Assembly: GCF_009728735.1 (NCBI RefSeq)
Contig: NZ_CP024636.1
Coordinates: 1,558,861 to 1,622,860 of the forward strand
Reading direction: 5' to 3'
From: Pantoea phytobeneficialis
Lineage (GTDB): Bacteria; Pseudomonadota; Gammaproteobacteria; Enterobacterales; Enterobacteriaceae
Length of the DNA: 64,000 bases
Shown here one piece after another: positions 31,859 to 40,552 of the stretch (position 1 is the stretch's first letter; each line of letters starts with the position of its first letter). Under the pieces are notes generated by a model. It was not told the origin of the DNA and searched no databases. It saw nothing but the letters and a program-made list of their open reading frames with translations. The position numbers were made by a program, and so were the translations under genes.

Positions 31859-33958
31859 ATGCGTCAGGCCACGGCAGCAGCGATCAGGAAAAATACTGCC
31901 ACGATATTACGTGCGCCTCGCAAGTTACCCGTTGCGGAAGCAGTGAATAAGTTTATGCGTGTTCCTGTCGGGGTGGGTAACTCTGTTGAATGGGACCCCG
32001 ATGTCGCTCCTTATATCATTGAGCCGATGAACTGCCTGGCGTCCCGTGAATATGATGCTGTGGTTTTTGTCGGACCGGCGAGGACGGGTAAAACAATCGG
32101 CCTGATAGACGGCTGGGTTGTTTACAACGTGGTCTGTGATCCTTCTGACATGCTGGTTGTTCAGATGACAGAGGAAAAGGCGCGTGAGCACTCCAAGAAA
32201 CGCCTTGCCCGAACCTTTCGCGTCAGTCCTGAAGTCGCTAAGCGACTCAGCCCGCTGCGCAATGATAACAACGTTCATGACCGTACTTTCCTGGCGGGCA
32301 ACTACTTAAAGATTGGCTGGCCGTCAGTCAACATCATGTCATCGTCCGACTTTAAGTGCGTTGCGCTGACGGATTATGACCGCTTCCCGGAAAATATTGA
32401 CGGTGAAGGGGATGGATTCTCGCTGGCTTCAAAACGTACCACAACGTTTATGTCAGCCGGTATGACGCTCGTAGAAGGTTCGCCGGGCAGGGAAATTACC
32501 GATACAAAATGGCGTCGGCAGACCCCGCATGAAGCGCCGCCGACGACAGGGAGCCTTTCTCTGTATAACCGTGGAGATCGCCGCCGACTTTACTGGCCTT
32601 GCCCACACTGCGGTGAATACTTTCAGCCGTCTATGGATGCGATGACCGGCTATCGGGATGATGCTGACCCGGTCAAAGCCAGTGAGGCCGCACACATCTG
32701 CTGTCCGCACTGCAATAAAGTCATCACGGCAGATAAAAAGCGGGAGTTAAACAAGGCGCACGTCTGGTTGCGTGAAGGGGAGAAAATCGACGCGGCTGGC
32801 AACCGATCAGGTGAGCCACGTCGATCACGCATCGCTTCCTTCTGGATGGAGGGTCCGGCAGCGGCTTATCAGACTTGGGCGCAGCTGACCTATAAACTGC
32901 TTACCGCAGAACAGGAATACGAGACGACCGGCAGCGAGGAAACGCTGAAGGCAGTTATCAATACTGACTGGGGTCTGCCTTATCTGCCACGGTCAGCGAC
33001 CGAAACCCGTAAAGCTGAAACCCTGATGGCGCGAGCCGAGACGGTTAACCGCCGCACGGTGCCAGATGGTGTGCATTTCCTGGTGGCAACGGTAGACGTT
33101 CAGGGCGGGAAAAATAAACGCTTTGTCGTTCAGGTGGTGGGCTACGGCACGCACGGAGAGCGCTGGATTGTGGACCGCTACAACATCCGTCACTCGCTGC
33201 GCTGTGGCCCGGATGGTGAAAGCCTCCCCATCGACCCGGCAGCGTACCCGGAAGACTGGAATCTGCTGCGATCAGATGTGCTGGATAAGCACTGGCCGAT
33301 GTCCTCTGACCCGTCTTCCGCCCTGCCGGTGCTGGCAATGGCCGTGGACTCAGGCGGCGAGGATGGTGTGACAGATAACGCTTACAAGTTCTGGCGCAAA
33401 TGCCGCCAGGACAGCGTTCACAAGCGTGTGTATCTCTTCAAAGGTGACAGCACCAGCCGCAGCAAGCTGATCACCAAAACGTTACCTGACAATACCGACA
33501 GGCCAAACAGGAGCGCTGAAGCGCGTGGCGATGTGCCGCTGTACCTGCTTCAGACAAACCAGCTTAAGGACAGGATAAATAACGCGCTTCTGCGTGATTC
33601 TCCCGGCCCTAATTACGTGCATTTCCCTGACTGGCTGGGTGAATGGTTCTACGACGAACTGACCTACGAAGAGAGAAGCACAGACGGCAAATGGCATAAA
33701 CCGGGCAAAGGCGCTAACGAGGCTTTTGACCTGCTGGTCTATGCCCAGGCGCTGGTAATCCTGCGTGGCTACGAGCGCATTAACTGGGACAGTCCGCCCG
33801 AGTGGGCGCGGCCACCTGAAAGCGCATCTGCACCACGCAGAATTCAGCAATCTCAACCGGTGGCCCGGCAAACCGAACCCGAATCAAAACCAGTGGAGAC
33901 ACGCCAGGCCGCAGCGCCTTCAGCGTGGGCACCCGCATCTAACGGAGGCTGGCTGTGA
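31859..33958 (+). CDS. Terminase large subunit (GpA family)
   Basis: Packaging motor of 699 aa. The N-terminal ATPase shows a Walker A-like VFVGPARTGKTIGLIDG and, later, a DYDRFPE Walker B-like segment. A zinc-ribbon-like CPHCG ... CCPHCN lies around 245-285, and the C-terminal nuclease contains VATVDVQGGKNKR and AVDSGG. Length and motifs match lambda gpA, consistent with cos packaging. The Pro-rich tail (about 650-699) is variable. Confidence 0.95.
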   Translation: MRQATAAAIRKNTATILRAPRKLPVAEAVNKFMRVPVGVGNSVEWDPDVAPYIIEPMNCLASREYDAVVFVGPARTGKTIGLIDGWVVYNVVCDPSDMLVVQMTEEKAREHSKKRLARTFRVSPEVAKRLSPLRNDNNVHDRTFLAGNYLKIGWPSVNIMSSSDFKCVALTDYDRFPENIDGEGDGFSLASKRTTTFMSAGMTLVEGSPGREITDTKWRRQTPHEAPPTTGSLSLYNRGDRRRLYWPCPHCGEYFQPSMDAMTGYRDDADPVKASEAAHICCPHCNKVITADKKRELNKAHVWLREGEKIDAAGNRSGEPRRSRIASFWMEGPAAAYQTWAQLTYKLLTAEQEYETTGSEETLKAVINTDWGLPYLPRSATETRKAETLMARAETVNRRTVPDGVHFLVATVDVQGGKNKRFVVQVVGYGTHGERWIVDRYNIRHSLRCGPDGESLPIDPAAYPEDWNLLRSDVLDKHWPMSSDPSSALPVLAMAVDSGGEDGVTDNAYKFWRKCRQDSVHKRVYLFKGDSTSRSKLITKTLPDNTDRPNRSAEARGDVPLYLLQTNQLKDRINNALLRDSPGPNYVHFPDWLGEWFYDELTYEERSTDGKWHKPGKGANEAFDLLVYAQALVILRGYERINWDSPPEWARPPESASAPRRIQQSQPVARQTEPESKPVETRQAAAPSAWAPASNGGWL

Positions 33959-34170
33959 ATCAGGCCGATATCGAACGCATGTTACAGAAATACATTGATG
34001 CGGAAATGGCTGTACTTGATGGCAAGTCCGTAGAAATCAACGGGCAGTCCATGACGATGGAAAGCCTCAGTGAAATCAGAAAAGGGCGTGAATCGTGGGA
34101 GCGCCGGTTGCAGCAGGCTATCGATGCGCAACGCCGCCGACCGCAGTACAGCCTGGCGAGGTTTCGATAA
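33955..34170 (+). CDS. Head-tail joining protein (gpW-like)
   Basis: Protein of 71 aa starting at GTG with a GTGA overlap to terminase. The helix-beta-helix pattern (ERMLQKYIDAEMAVLDGKSVEINGQSMTMESLSEIRKGRESWERRLQQ) and a basic C-terminus match the lambda gpW type that plugs the portal. Genome position between terminase and portal is the same as in lambda. Confidence 0.75.
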   Translation: MNQADIERMLQKYIDAEMAVLDGKSVEINGQSMTMESLSEIRKGRESWERRLQQAIDAQRRRPQYSLARFR

Positions 34171-35642
34171 TGACGCTACTGGATAACGCCATCGGGCTGA
34201 TTTCCCCCGGATGGAAGGCGGCACGCCTGCGCTCCCGCCTTGAAATTAAAGCCTATGAAGCAGCCATGCCGACCCGCACGCACCGTGCGAAGCGTGAAAA
34301 CCGCAACGCCAACCAGGTAAACCAGTTTAGCGGTCGCTCCATCCGGGAACAGGCCCGCTGGCTGGACAACAACCATGATTTGGTCATCGGCCTGCTGGAT
34401 AAGCTGGAAGAGCGCATTGTCGGCGCGCGCGGCATTGTTGTTGACCCACAGCCGATGCTAAAAGGCGGCCTGCTGGCTGATGACCTCTCCCGGCAGATTC
34501 GCACAGCCTGGGCGGAATGGTCTGTTTCGCCTGATGTGACCGGACAGTTTACCCGCCCGGTCCTTGAACGACTGATGGCCCGCACCTGGCTACGCGATGG
34601 CGAAGTGTTTGCGCAGTTAGTGCAGGGCACAGCGGCAGGACTGACGCCGTCAAACGGGATTCCTTTCTGGATAGAGGCGCTGGAGCCTGATTTTGTCCCG
34701 ATTGAGCTTTCCGAACAGAGCAACAACCTGGTCCAGGGGATATACCTCAATGAATGGGGATGTCCGACCAAATACGCGGTGTGTAAGAACCTGATCACCA
34801 AAGGCATTGCGCTTGGCGATGTTAAGCAGGTCAGCGCAGACAACATGCTACATCTCAAGTTTATGCGCCGACTGCATCAGATTCGGGGTAACAGCGTTCT
34901 CACGGGCATTCTGATCCGCCTCAGTGCCCTGAAAGAGTACGAGGATTCAGAGCTGACGGCGGCACGTATCGCCGCTGCGCTGGGCATGTACATCAAGAAG
35001 GGTGACGGGATGACCTATGACGATACGAGCACGTCAGGAAAGCGTGAACTCGACATACAGCCCGGCATGCTTTTTGACAACCTTCTGCCCGGTGAGGATA
35101 TCGGCATGATCAAGTCTGATCGCCCGAACGCCAACCTTGAGTCATTCCGTAACGGCCAGCTCCGCGCAGTGGCCGCAGGCAGTCGGGGAAGTTTTTCCAG
35201 CATTTCACGTAATTACGATGGTAGTTACAGCTCACAACGTCAGGAGCTGGTGGAGTCTTTTGAAGGCTACAGCATCCTTCAGGATGCCTTTGTTGCCGCC
35301 GTCACCCGCCCGATGTACCGGAGCTGGCTGAATATGGCAATGGTATCCGGGGTGATCAAGGTTCCCGGTGATGTGGACCGCGCAACGTTACTGAATGCGG
35401 TTTACAGCGGCCCGGTCATGCCGTGGATTGACCCGCAGAAAGAGGCAAACGCCTGGAAAACCATGATTCGTGGTGGTTCTGCGACGGAAAGTGACTGGGT
35501 ACGCGCACGCGGCGCGAATCCGGGCGAAATTAAACGCCGCCGTAAAGCGGAGGTTGATGAAAACAAAGAGCTGGGCCTGGTGTTTGATACCGACCCGGCA
35601 AACGACAAAGGGGCGACCAGTGGTCAGCAAAAAGAAGAGTAA
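34170..35642 (+). CDS. Portal protein (lambda gpB family)
   Basis: Protein of 490 aa forming the dodecameric DNA entry vertex. Lambda-portal features: RSIREQARWLDNNHDLVIGLLDKLEERIVG, GRDGEVF-like TWLRDGEVFAQLV, and RGSFSSISRNYDGSYSSQRQELVE. The start ATG at 34170 overlaps the gpW-like stop. The 3' end overlaps the protease-capsid gene by 23 nt. Confidence 0.93.
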   Translation: MTLLDNAIGLISPGWKAARLRSRLEIKAYEAAMPTRTHRAKRENRNANQVNQFSGRSIREQARWLDNNHDLVIGLLDKLEERIVGARGIVVDPQPMLKGGLLADDLSRQIRTAWAEWSVSPDVTGQFTRPVLERLMARTWLRDGEVFAQLVQGTAAGLTPSNGIPFWIEALEPDFVPIELSEQSNNLVQGIYLNEWGCPTKYAVCKNLITKGIALGDVKQVSADNMLHLKFMRRLHQIRGNSVLTGILIRLSALKEYEDSELTAARIAAALGMYIKKGDGMTYDDTSTSGKRELDIQPGMLFDNLLPGEDIGMIKSDRPNANLESFRNGQLRAVAAGSRGSFSSISRNYDGSYSSQRQELVESFEGYSILQDAFVAAVTRPMYRSWLNMAMVSGVIKVPGDVDRATLLNAVYSGPVMPWIDPQKEANAWKTMIRGGSATESDWVRARGANPGEIKRRRKAEVDENKELGLVFDTDPANDKGATSGQQKEE

Positions 35643-37656
35643 AACACGCTTTTCTCCGCGTGCGTCATCCGGTGATCACAGTTGGTTTCGCATGAAAGCC
35701 AGCGGTGAGAGCGCAGCGGATATCTATATCTACGATGAGATTGGTTACTGGGGTGTCACGGCTCAGTCATTTGCCGCCAGCCTGAAGGCGCTTGGCGACA
35801 TTGATCACATCAATCTGCATATTCACTCACCTGGCGGCGATGTGTTTGACGGCATTGCCATTTACAACCTGCTGAACGCTCATTCAGCGACCAAAACGGT
35901 GTATATCGACGGCCTTGCCGCATCGATGGCATCCGTGATTGCGATGGTGGGTAACCCGATCATCATGCCGGAAAACGCCATGATGATGATTCATAAGCCC
36001 TGGGGCATTACCGGTGGTGATGCCAATGACATGCGCGATTACGCCGATCTGCTGGATAAGGTTGAGGCGGTATTAATCCCGTCTTACGCCAAAAAGACCG
36101 GTAAAACCACTGAAGAACTGGCCGGTATGCTGGGTGAAGAAACCTGGATGACCGCGCAGGAATGCATTGAACACGGTTTTGCCGACCAGTTAACCCCCGC
36201 AGTGCAGGCAATGGCCCGCATTAACTCCAAACGTATCGAGGAATTCGAAGCTATGCCACGTTCTCTGAAAACCCTGCTGAATACTGCACCAAAAGCAACG
36301 ACCCATGCCGCACCGCAACCGACTGCACCGGCAGCACCGGCCAATCCGGTGGCGGTTCCCGATGAGGCTGCAATTCGTGCTCAGATTCTGGCCGAACAGC
36401 GCCAGCGCTCGGAAGGTATCCGAAACCTTTTTGCCAGCTTTGGCGGTCGTCACCAGGAATTGCAGACGCAGTGTCTGGAAGACATCGACTGCACTGTAGA
36501 TGATGCGAAAGATAAGCTGCTGGCGGCCCTCGGCAAAGAGGCTACGCCGACCAACCGCAGCGCAGCGGCTGCACATATTCACGCCAGTAACGGGAACTTT
36601 ACCGGCGACAATATCCGCCAGGCGCTGATGGCGCGTGCGGGATATGAAAATCGAGACGGCGAAAACCCGTTCAATGCCATGTCCATGCGTGAATACGCCC
36701 GTATGTCACTGACTGAGCGCGGTATTGGTGTGGCATCGTACAACCCGATGCAGATGGTGGGTCTGGCACTGACGCACAGCACCTCGGATTTCGGCAATAT
36801 TCTGCTGGATGTGGCCAATAAATCCATCCTGATGGGCTGGGATGACGCACCGGAAACGTTTGAAGAGTGGACCAAGAAAGGACAGTTGTCTGACTTCAAA
36901 ACTGCGCATCGCGTTGGCCTGGGTGGTTTCCCGTCACTGCGTCAGGTGCGTGAAGGTGCGGAATATAAATATGTCACCACGGGTGATAAGGGTGAAACCA
37001 TCGCGCTGGCGACCTATGGTGAAATCTTCTCCATCACCCGTCAGGCGATCATCAATGATGACCTGAATCAGCTGACGGACGTTCCGCTGAAGATGGGGCG
37101 TGCTGCCAAAGCAACTATCGGCGATCTGGTTTATGCCATCCTGACCGGCAACCCGAAAATGTCTGATGGCAAAGCACTGTTCAGCTCTGATCACCGCAAT
37201 CTCGCCAGCAGCGGAATTACTGTAACCGGCCTTGATGCAGCCCGTCAGCTGATGCGCACGCAGAAAGAGGGCACAACCGGTCGCACGCTCAACATCCGCC
37301 CGGCCTTCCTTCTGGTGCCAACCGCGCTGGAAACTCTGGCGAACCAGACCATCAAATCAACAAGCGTCAAGGGTGCTGATGTCAACGCCGGTATCATCAA
37401 CCCGATCCAGAATTTCGCCACAATCATCGCTGAGCCGCGACTGGATGATAAGAGTGCAGTCCAGTGGTATCTGGCTGCTGCGCAGGGTATGGACACCATT
37501 GAAGTGGCTTACCTCAACGGTGTGGACGCGCCCTATATCGATCAGATGGAAGGGTTTAACACAGATGGCATCGCTACCAAGGTGCGTATCGATGCCGGTG
37601 TGGCTCCGCTTGATTATCGAGGTCTGGTCAAATCAAACGGTGAACAGGGTTCCTGA
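35620..37656 (+). CDS. Fused prohead protease and major capsid protein
   Basis: Single ORF of 678 aa. Residues about 20-215 are a ClpP-like (S14) protease with catalytic S102 (GLAASMASV) and H125 (MMMIHKPWG). Residues about 225-340 are Ala/Pro-rich and helical, likely scaffold. Residues about 350-678 are a Mu gpT-type major head protein (YGEIFSITRQAIINDDLNQLTDVP). I place the start at GTG 35620 (AAAGGGG upstream). Processing is expected to release capsid subunits. No stop or frameshift interrupts the fusion. Confidence 0.88.
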   Translation: MVSKKKSKTRFSPRASSGDHSWFRMKASGESAADIYIYDEIGYWGVTAQSFAASLKALGDIDHINLHIHSPGGDVFDGIAIYNLLNAHSATKTVYIDGLAASMASVIAMVGNPIIMPENAMMMIHKPWGITGGDANDMRDYADLLDKVEAVLIPSYAKKTGKTTEELAGMLGEETWMTAQECIEHGFADQLTPAVQAMARINSKRIEEFEAMPRSLKTLLNTAPKATTHAAPQPTAPAAPANPVAVPDEAAIRAQILAEQRQRSEGIRNLFASFGGRHQELQTQCLEDIDCTVDDAKDKLLAALGKEATPTNRSAAAAHIHASNGNFTGDNIRQALMARAGYENRDGENPFNAMSMREYARMSLTERGIGVASYNPMQMVGLALTHSTSDFGNILLDVANKSILMGWDDAPETFEEWTKKGQLSDFKTAHRVGLGGFPSLRQVREGAEYKYVTTGDKGETIALATYGEIFSITRQAIINDDLNQLTDVPLKMGRAAKATIGDLVYAILTGNPKMSDGKALFSSDHRNLASSGITVTGLDAARQLMRTQKEGTTGRTLNIRPAFLLVPTALETLANQTIKSTSVKGADVNAGIINPIQNFATIIAEPRLDDKSAVQWYLAAAQGMDTIEVAYLNGVDAPYIDQMEGFNTDGIATKVRIDAGVAPLDYRGLVKSNGEQGS

Positions 37657-37676
37657 CAGTCAGCCAGCAGTTAACC

Positions 37677-37697
37677 GCCCGTAAGGGCTTTTTTTAT
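37677..37697 (+). terminator. Terminator after the capsid gene
   Basis: GCCC-GTAA-GGGC followed by seven T; short stem, probably partial attenuation before the decoration gene. Confidence 0.6.
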
Positions 37698-37735
37698 ACC
37701 TGAAATCCGGTTTCCGGGCCGGATGGAGAAAAAAC

Positions 37736-38095
37736 ATGGCTAAGAATTTCGTACAGAACGGCATGACGATTTCCATTCTGAATGCAGGAGCTGAGGCTAT
37801 TGCGAGCGGTGATGTTGTGCTGATCGGCAATATTGTGGCCGTTGCCATCACCAATATTGCGGTACAGGACAGCGGCGACGGATTCACAGAGGGCGTTTTC
37901 CAGTTACCGAAAGCCAGCGCTGATGTGTTCACACCCGGTGCAGCAGTGTATGTCAGTGACGGTACAGCTCAGGCCAGTGCAGATGGTGGCGTGTATGCCG
38001 GTATTGCCTGGGAAGATGCCGCCTCCGGCTCCACAGTGGTTAACGTGAAGATCAACGCGGGTGCGGCTCCGGCTGTGACGGAAAGTGGCAGCTAA
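37736..38095 (+). CDS. DUF2190 capsid decoration protein
   Basis: Protein of 119 aa (MAKNFVQNGMTISILNAGAEAIASGDVVLIG...), beta-rich and Gly/Ala/Val-rich, matching the DUF2190 family found after major capsid genes, where it probably acts as a head cement like lambda gpD. AGAAAA-rich leader and GGATGGAG supply the ribosome site. Confidence 0.8.
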   Translation: MAKNFVQNGMTISILNAGAEAIASGDVVLIGNIVAVAITNIAVQDSGDGFTEGVFQLPKASADVFTPGAAVYVSDGTAQASADGGVYAGIAWEDAASGSTVVNVKINAGAAPAVTESGS

Positions 38096-38363
38096 TCCGT
38101 TTGAACGGCTGGTTGCGCGTATGGATACCGTCACTGCCAGCCGTTTAGGACGGGATGCAACCATTAACGGGCGGGTTATGACGGCTGTTGAAAGTCATTT
38201 CCTGCCGGAAATGGGAGCGCTTAGCGGCGACGGTCTTTCCCTGGTGGTATTTGATGCGGGCTACAGCGCCAGAACAGGCGACACCGTTATTTATAACGGC
38301 AATGAATACAGCGTGACACGTCACGTTAAGTTCAACGGCAAGCCCCAAATCTGGCTGGAGTAA
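38085..38363 (+). CDS. Head-tail attachment protein (lambda FII-like)
   Basis: Protein of 92 aa starting at GTG 38085, overlapping the decoration gene by 11 nt. NPFERLVARMDTVTASRLGRDATINGR and the C-terminal TGDTVIYNGNEYSVTRHVKFNGKPQIWLE follow the lambda gpFII plan (helix then SH3-like beta domain). Databases sometimes label this family an ATP-binding sugar transporter, which is misleading. Confidence 0.7.
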   Translation: MAANPFERLVARMDTVTASRLGRDATINGRVMTAVESHFLPEMGALSGDGLSLVVFDAGYSARTGDTVIYNGNEYSVTRHVKFNGKPQIWLE

Positions 38364-38366
38364 CGG

Positions 38367-38921
38367 ATGAGCATAAAAGGCCTGGAGCAGGCGATTGCCA
38401 ACATGAACAGCATCAGTCAGACCGCCGTTCCGCGTGCATCTTCGCAGGCAATTAACCGTGTAGCTGTGCGTGCCATCGGGCGCAGCAGTTCAGTTGTCTC
38501 GCGTGATACCCGCGTGCAGCGCAAGCTGGTGATGCAGCGATCGAAGCTGAAAAAAGCCTCCGCCAATAACCCTGTCGCCACTTTGCGGGTGAACCGGGGT
38601 GATTTACCCGCCATCAAACTGGGGGCCGCCCGTGTTCAGTTGTCCAGACGTATCGGACGGACACGCGGCGCAGACAGCGTGCTGAAAATCGGGAAATTTA
38701 GTTTTCCGCACGCCTTTATTCAGAGGCTTGCAAATGGTCGCTGGCACGTATTGCGCCGCACGGGCAAAACCCGCTATCCGGTCGAGGTGGTCAAAATCCC
38801 GATGTCGATGCCGCTGACCACAGCTTTCAGAGATCAGCTACCGAAGCTGATGGAAAGCGATATGCCTAAAGAGATGGCCGCAGCCCTTAAAAATCAGCTC
38901 AGGATCATCATTAAGCGATGA
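38367..38921 (+). CDS. Minor tail protein Z
   Basis: Protein of 184 aa of the lambda gpZ family, needed for tail completion. It is strongly basic, with GLEQAIANMNSISQTAVPRASSQAINRVA at the N-terminus. It overlaps gene U by 4 nt; order Z-U-V is as in lambda. Confidence 0.88.
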   Translation: MSIKGLEQAIANMNSISQTAVPRASSQAINRVAVRAIGRSSSVVSRDTRVQRKLVMQRSKLKKASANNPVATLRVNRGDLPAIKLGAARVQLSRRIGRTRGADSVLKIGKFSFPHAFIQRLANGRWHVLRRTGKTRYPVEVVKIPMSMPLTTAFRDQLPKLMESDMPKEMAAALKNQLRIIIKR

Positions 38922-39322
38922 ACAAACACACCCTTATCCGCCAGGCGGTCATCAGCTCGCTGAAAACGGTCATCACTGACCCTTCAGTGCGCTGGTATGA
39001 CGGTCGCCCGGCTGTAATCAACGCCGAGGAGCTGCCAGCCGTAGTCGTTTATCTGACGGGTGCCCAGCCAACAGGCGGCATGCTCGATGAAGATGAATGG
39101 CGGGCCACCCTGCATGTAGAGGTATTTCTGAAAGCCTCAAGCCCGGATTCAGTCCTCGACCTGTGGATGGAAAACAATATTTATCCGGCATTTTCAGACA
39201 TGCCGGAACTGACGGCTCTGGTCGAACTGGTAGTTGCTGACGGCTACGACTACCAGCGCGACGAAGAAATGGCGACGTGGGGATCAGCAGACCTCCGTCA
39301 CAATCTGAATTATTACCTGTGA
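38918..39322 (+). CDS. Tail terminator protein U
   Basis: Protein of 134 aa matching lambda gpU ([15 protein letters not shown] ... [10 protein letters not shown] ... [27 protein letters not shown]). It forms the hexameric ring that stops tail elongation and joins the head. It overlaps gene Z by ATGA and precedes V by 8 bp. Confidence 0.9.
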   Translation: MNKHTLIRQAVISSLKTVITDPSVRWYDGRPAVINAEELPAVVVYLTGAQPTGGMLDEDEWRATLHVEVFLKASSPDSVLDLWMENNIYPAFSDMPELTALVELVVADGYDYQRDEEMATWGSADLRHNLNYYL

Positions 39323-39329
39323 GGCAATT

Positions 39330-39815
39330 ATGGCGGCAAATGACCCAACCACACCTGTAAAAGGTGCCCGTACCACGCTCTGGATGTACAGCGGCAACGG
39401 GGATGCATATACCAATCCGACATCAGATGATGACTGGACCCGCCTGGCGCAAATCAAGGACCTGACACCTGCTGAGCTGACTGCTGATTCTTATGATGAT
39501 TCCTACCTGGATGATGATAACGCAGACTGGGCGTCCACGACTCAGGGACAGAAATCAGCAGGGGAAGCGAGTTTTACACTGGCATGGAAACCCGGCGAAA
39601 CCGGCCAGCAAACGCTTATTGCCTGGTTTGATGATGGCAGTGACAAGCCTTACAAAATTAAATACCCCAACGGTGTGGTGGATGTGTTTACCGGATGGGT
39701 CAGCAGTCTGGGGAAAGCGGTCGCAGCCAATGAGGTGGTAACCCGCACGGTTAAAATCGCCAATAAAGGCAAGCCGCTGCTGGCTGAGAATCAACTTGCT
39801 GAGTCTGGTTCATAA
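39330..39815 (+). CDS. Major tail tube protein V
   Basis: Protein of 161 aa similar to the N-terminal tube domain of lambda gpV ([29 protein letters not shown] ... [22 protein letters not shown]). It lacks the C-terminal Ig-like domain of lambda gpV (246 aa), so tail tubes should be smoother. It precedes the G/T chaperone genes. Confidence 0.9.
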   Translation: MAANDPTTPVKGARTTLWMYSGNGDAYTNPTSDDDWTRLAQIKDLTPAELTADSYDDSYLDDDNADWASTTQGQKSAGEASFTLAWKPGETGQQTLIAWFDDGSDKPYKIKYPNGVVDVFTGWVSSLGKAVAANEVVTRTVKIANKGKPLLAENQLAESGS

Positions 39816-39824
39816 GGAGCAACC

Positions 39825-40226
39825 ATGTTTCTGAAAACGGAAGAATTCAGTTTCGCCGGGGCAAGTCTGACGCTTTATGAGCTGTCAGCGCTTCAGCGCA
39901 TCGAATACCTGAGTTACCTGGCGGAGATGGAAAAGAAGTTACCTCCGGCAGAAGGTGATCCTTCAGTTCGTCACGCTGAGCTGGTGGCAATGGGTATCCG
40001 GTCAAGTGCCATGCTGGTGGCTATGTCAGTGTGGCACGAGGACAGGAAAGGCCCTCCAGTGCCGGAGCTTTATGACGAAATTCTTGCTACGTGGCCGGTA
40101 ACCGCACTGGGTGAGGCCGACCGGCAGATTAAAATCCTGTCGGGAATGGTGCCACCGGATGACAAGGAACAGTCTGATTCTGAAGGTGCACCAGTCTCTG
40201 AGGCTGTCACAGCGGAAAAGTCATAG
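39825..40226 (+). CDS. Tail assembly chaperone G
   Basis: Protein of 133 aa of the lambda gpG type, which binds the tape measure protein during tail assembly. Most product should end at TAG 40224. A slippery heptamer in the last codons allows -1 frameshifting into gene T, giving the G-T fusion needed for assembly. AAGGAGC precedes the ATG. Confidence 0.88.
   Translation: MFLKTEEFSFAGASLTLYELSALQRIEYLSYLAEMEKKLPPAEGDPSVRHAELVAMGIRSSAMLVAMSVWHEDRKGPPVPELYDEILATWPVTALGEADRQIKILSGMVPPDDKEQSDSEGAPVSEAVTAEKS
40214..40220 (+). promoter_or_regulatory. Programmed -1 frameshift site (G-T)
   Basis: GGAAAAG in zero-frame G-GAA-AAG, two codons before the G stop. The -1 frame from here is open and leads through VIAGELRFVMRLAREFGRP into the T ORF. 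Lambda uses GGGAAAG at the same point. Confidence 0.75.
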
Positions 40227-40243
40227 CCGGGGAACTGAGGTTC

Positions 40244-40552
40244 GTGATGCGGCTGGCCCGTGAGTTCGGACGTCCGGACTGGCGGGCAATGCTTTCCGGC
40301 ATGACTTCGACGGAGCTGCGTGAATGGTCACAGTTTTATCGGGACCACTATTTCAACGACCATCTTTTAGATGCGCATTTTGCCAGTCTCAGCCACCTGG
40401 TGATTTCTCTTATGTGCAAAAACGACATGACGCCTGCCAGTTTCAGTCTGCTGCACCCTGATAAAAAAGATGTTGAACCCAGCGATGAGCAACTGATGTT
40501 GCTCGCTGAAGGTATTTCCGGAGGTGTGCGTTATGGCCCAGTCAGTGGGTGA
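40244..40552 (+). CDS. Tail assembly chaperone T (expressed as G-T fusion)
   Basis: T domain of about 102 aa (MRLAREFGRPDWRAMLSGMTSTELREWSQFYRDHYF...) matching lambda gpT. It is in the -1 frame relative to G with no ribosome site of its own, so it should be made only as the frameshifted fusion. Its end overlaps the tape measure gene by 20 nt. Confidence 0.82.
   Translation: MMRLAREFGRPDWRAMLSGMTSTELREWSQFYRDHYFNDHLLDAHFASLSHLVISLMCKNDMTPASFSLLHPDKKDVEPSDEQLMLLAEGISGGVRYGPVSG

Noticed and set aside
37833..38048. Overlapping ORF in the decoration gene
   Set aside because: Out-of-frame shadow without start signals.
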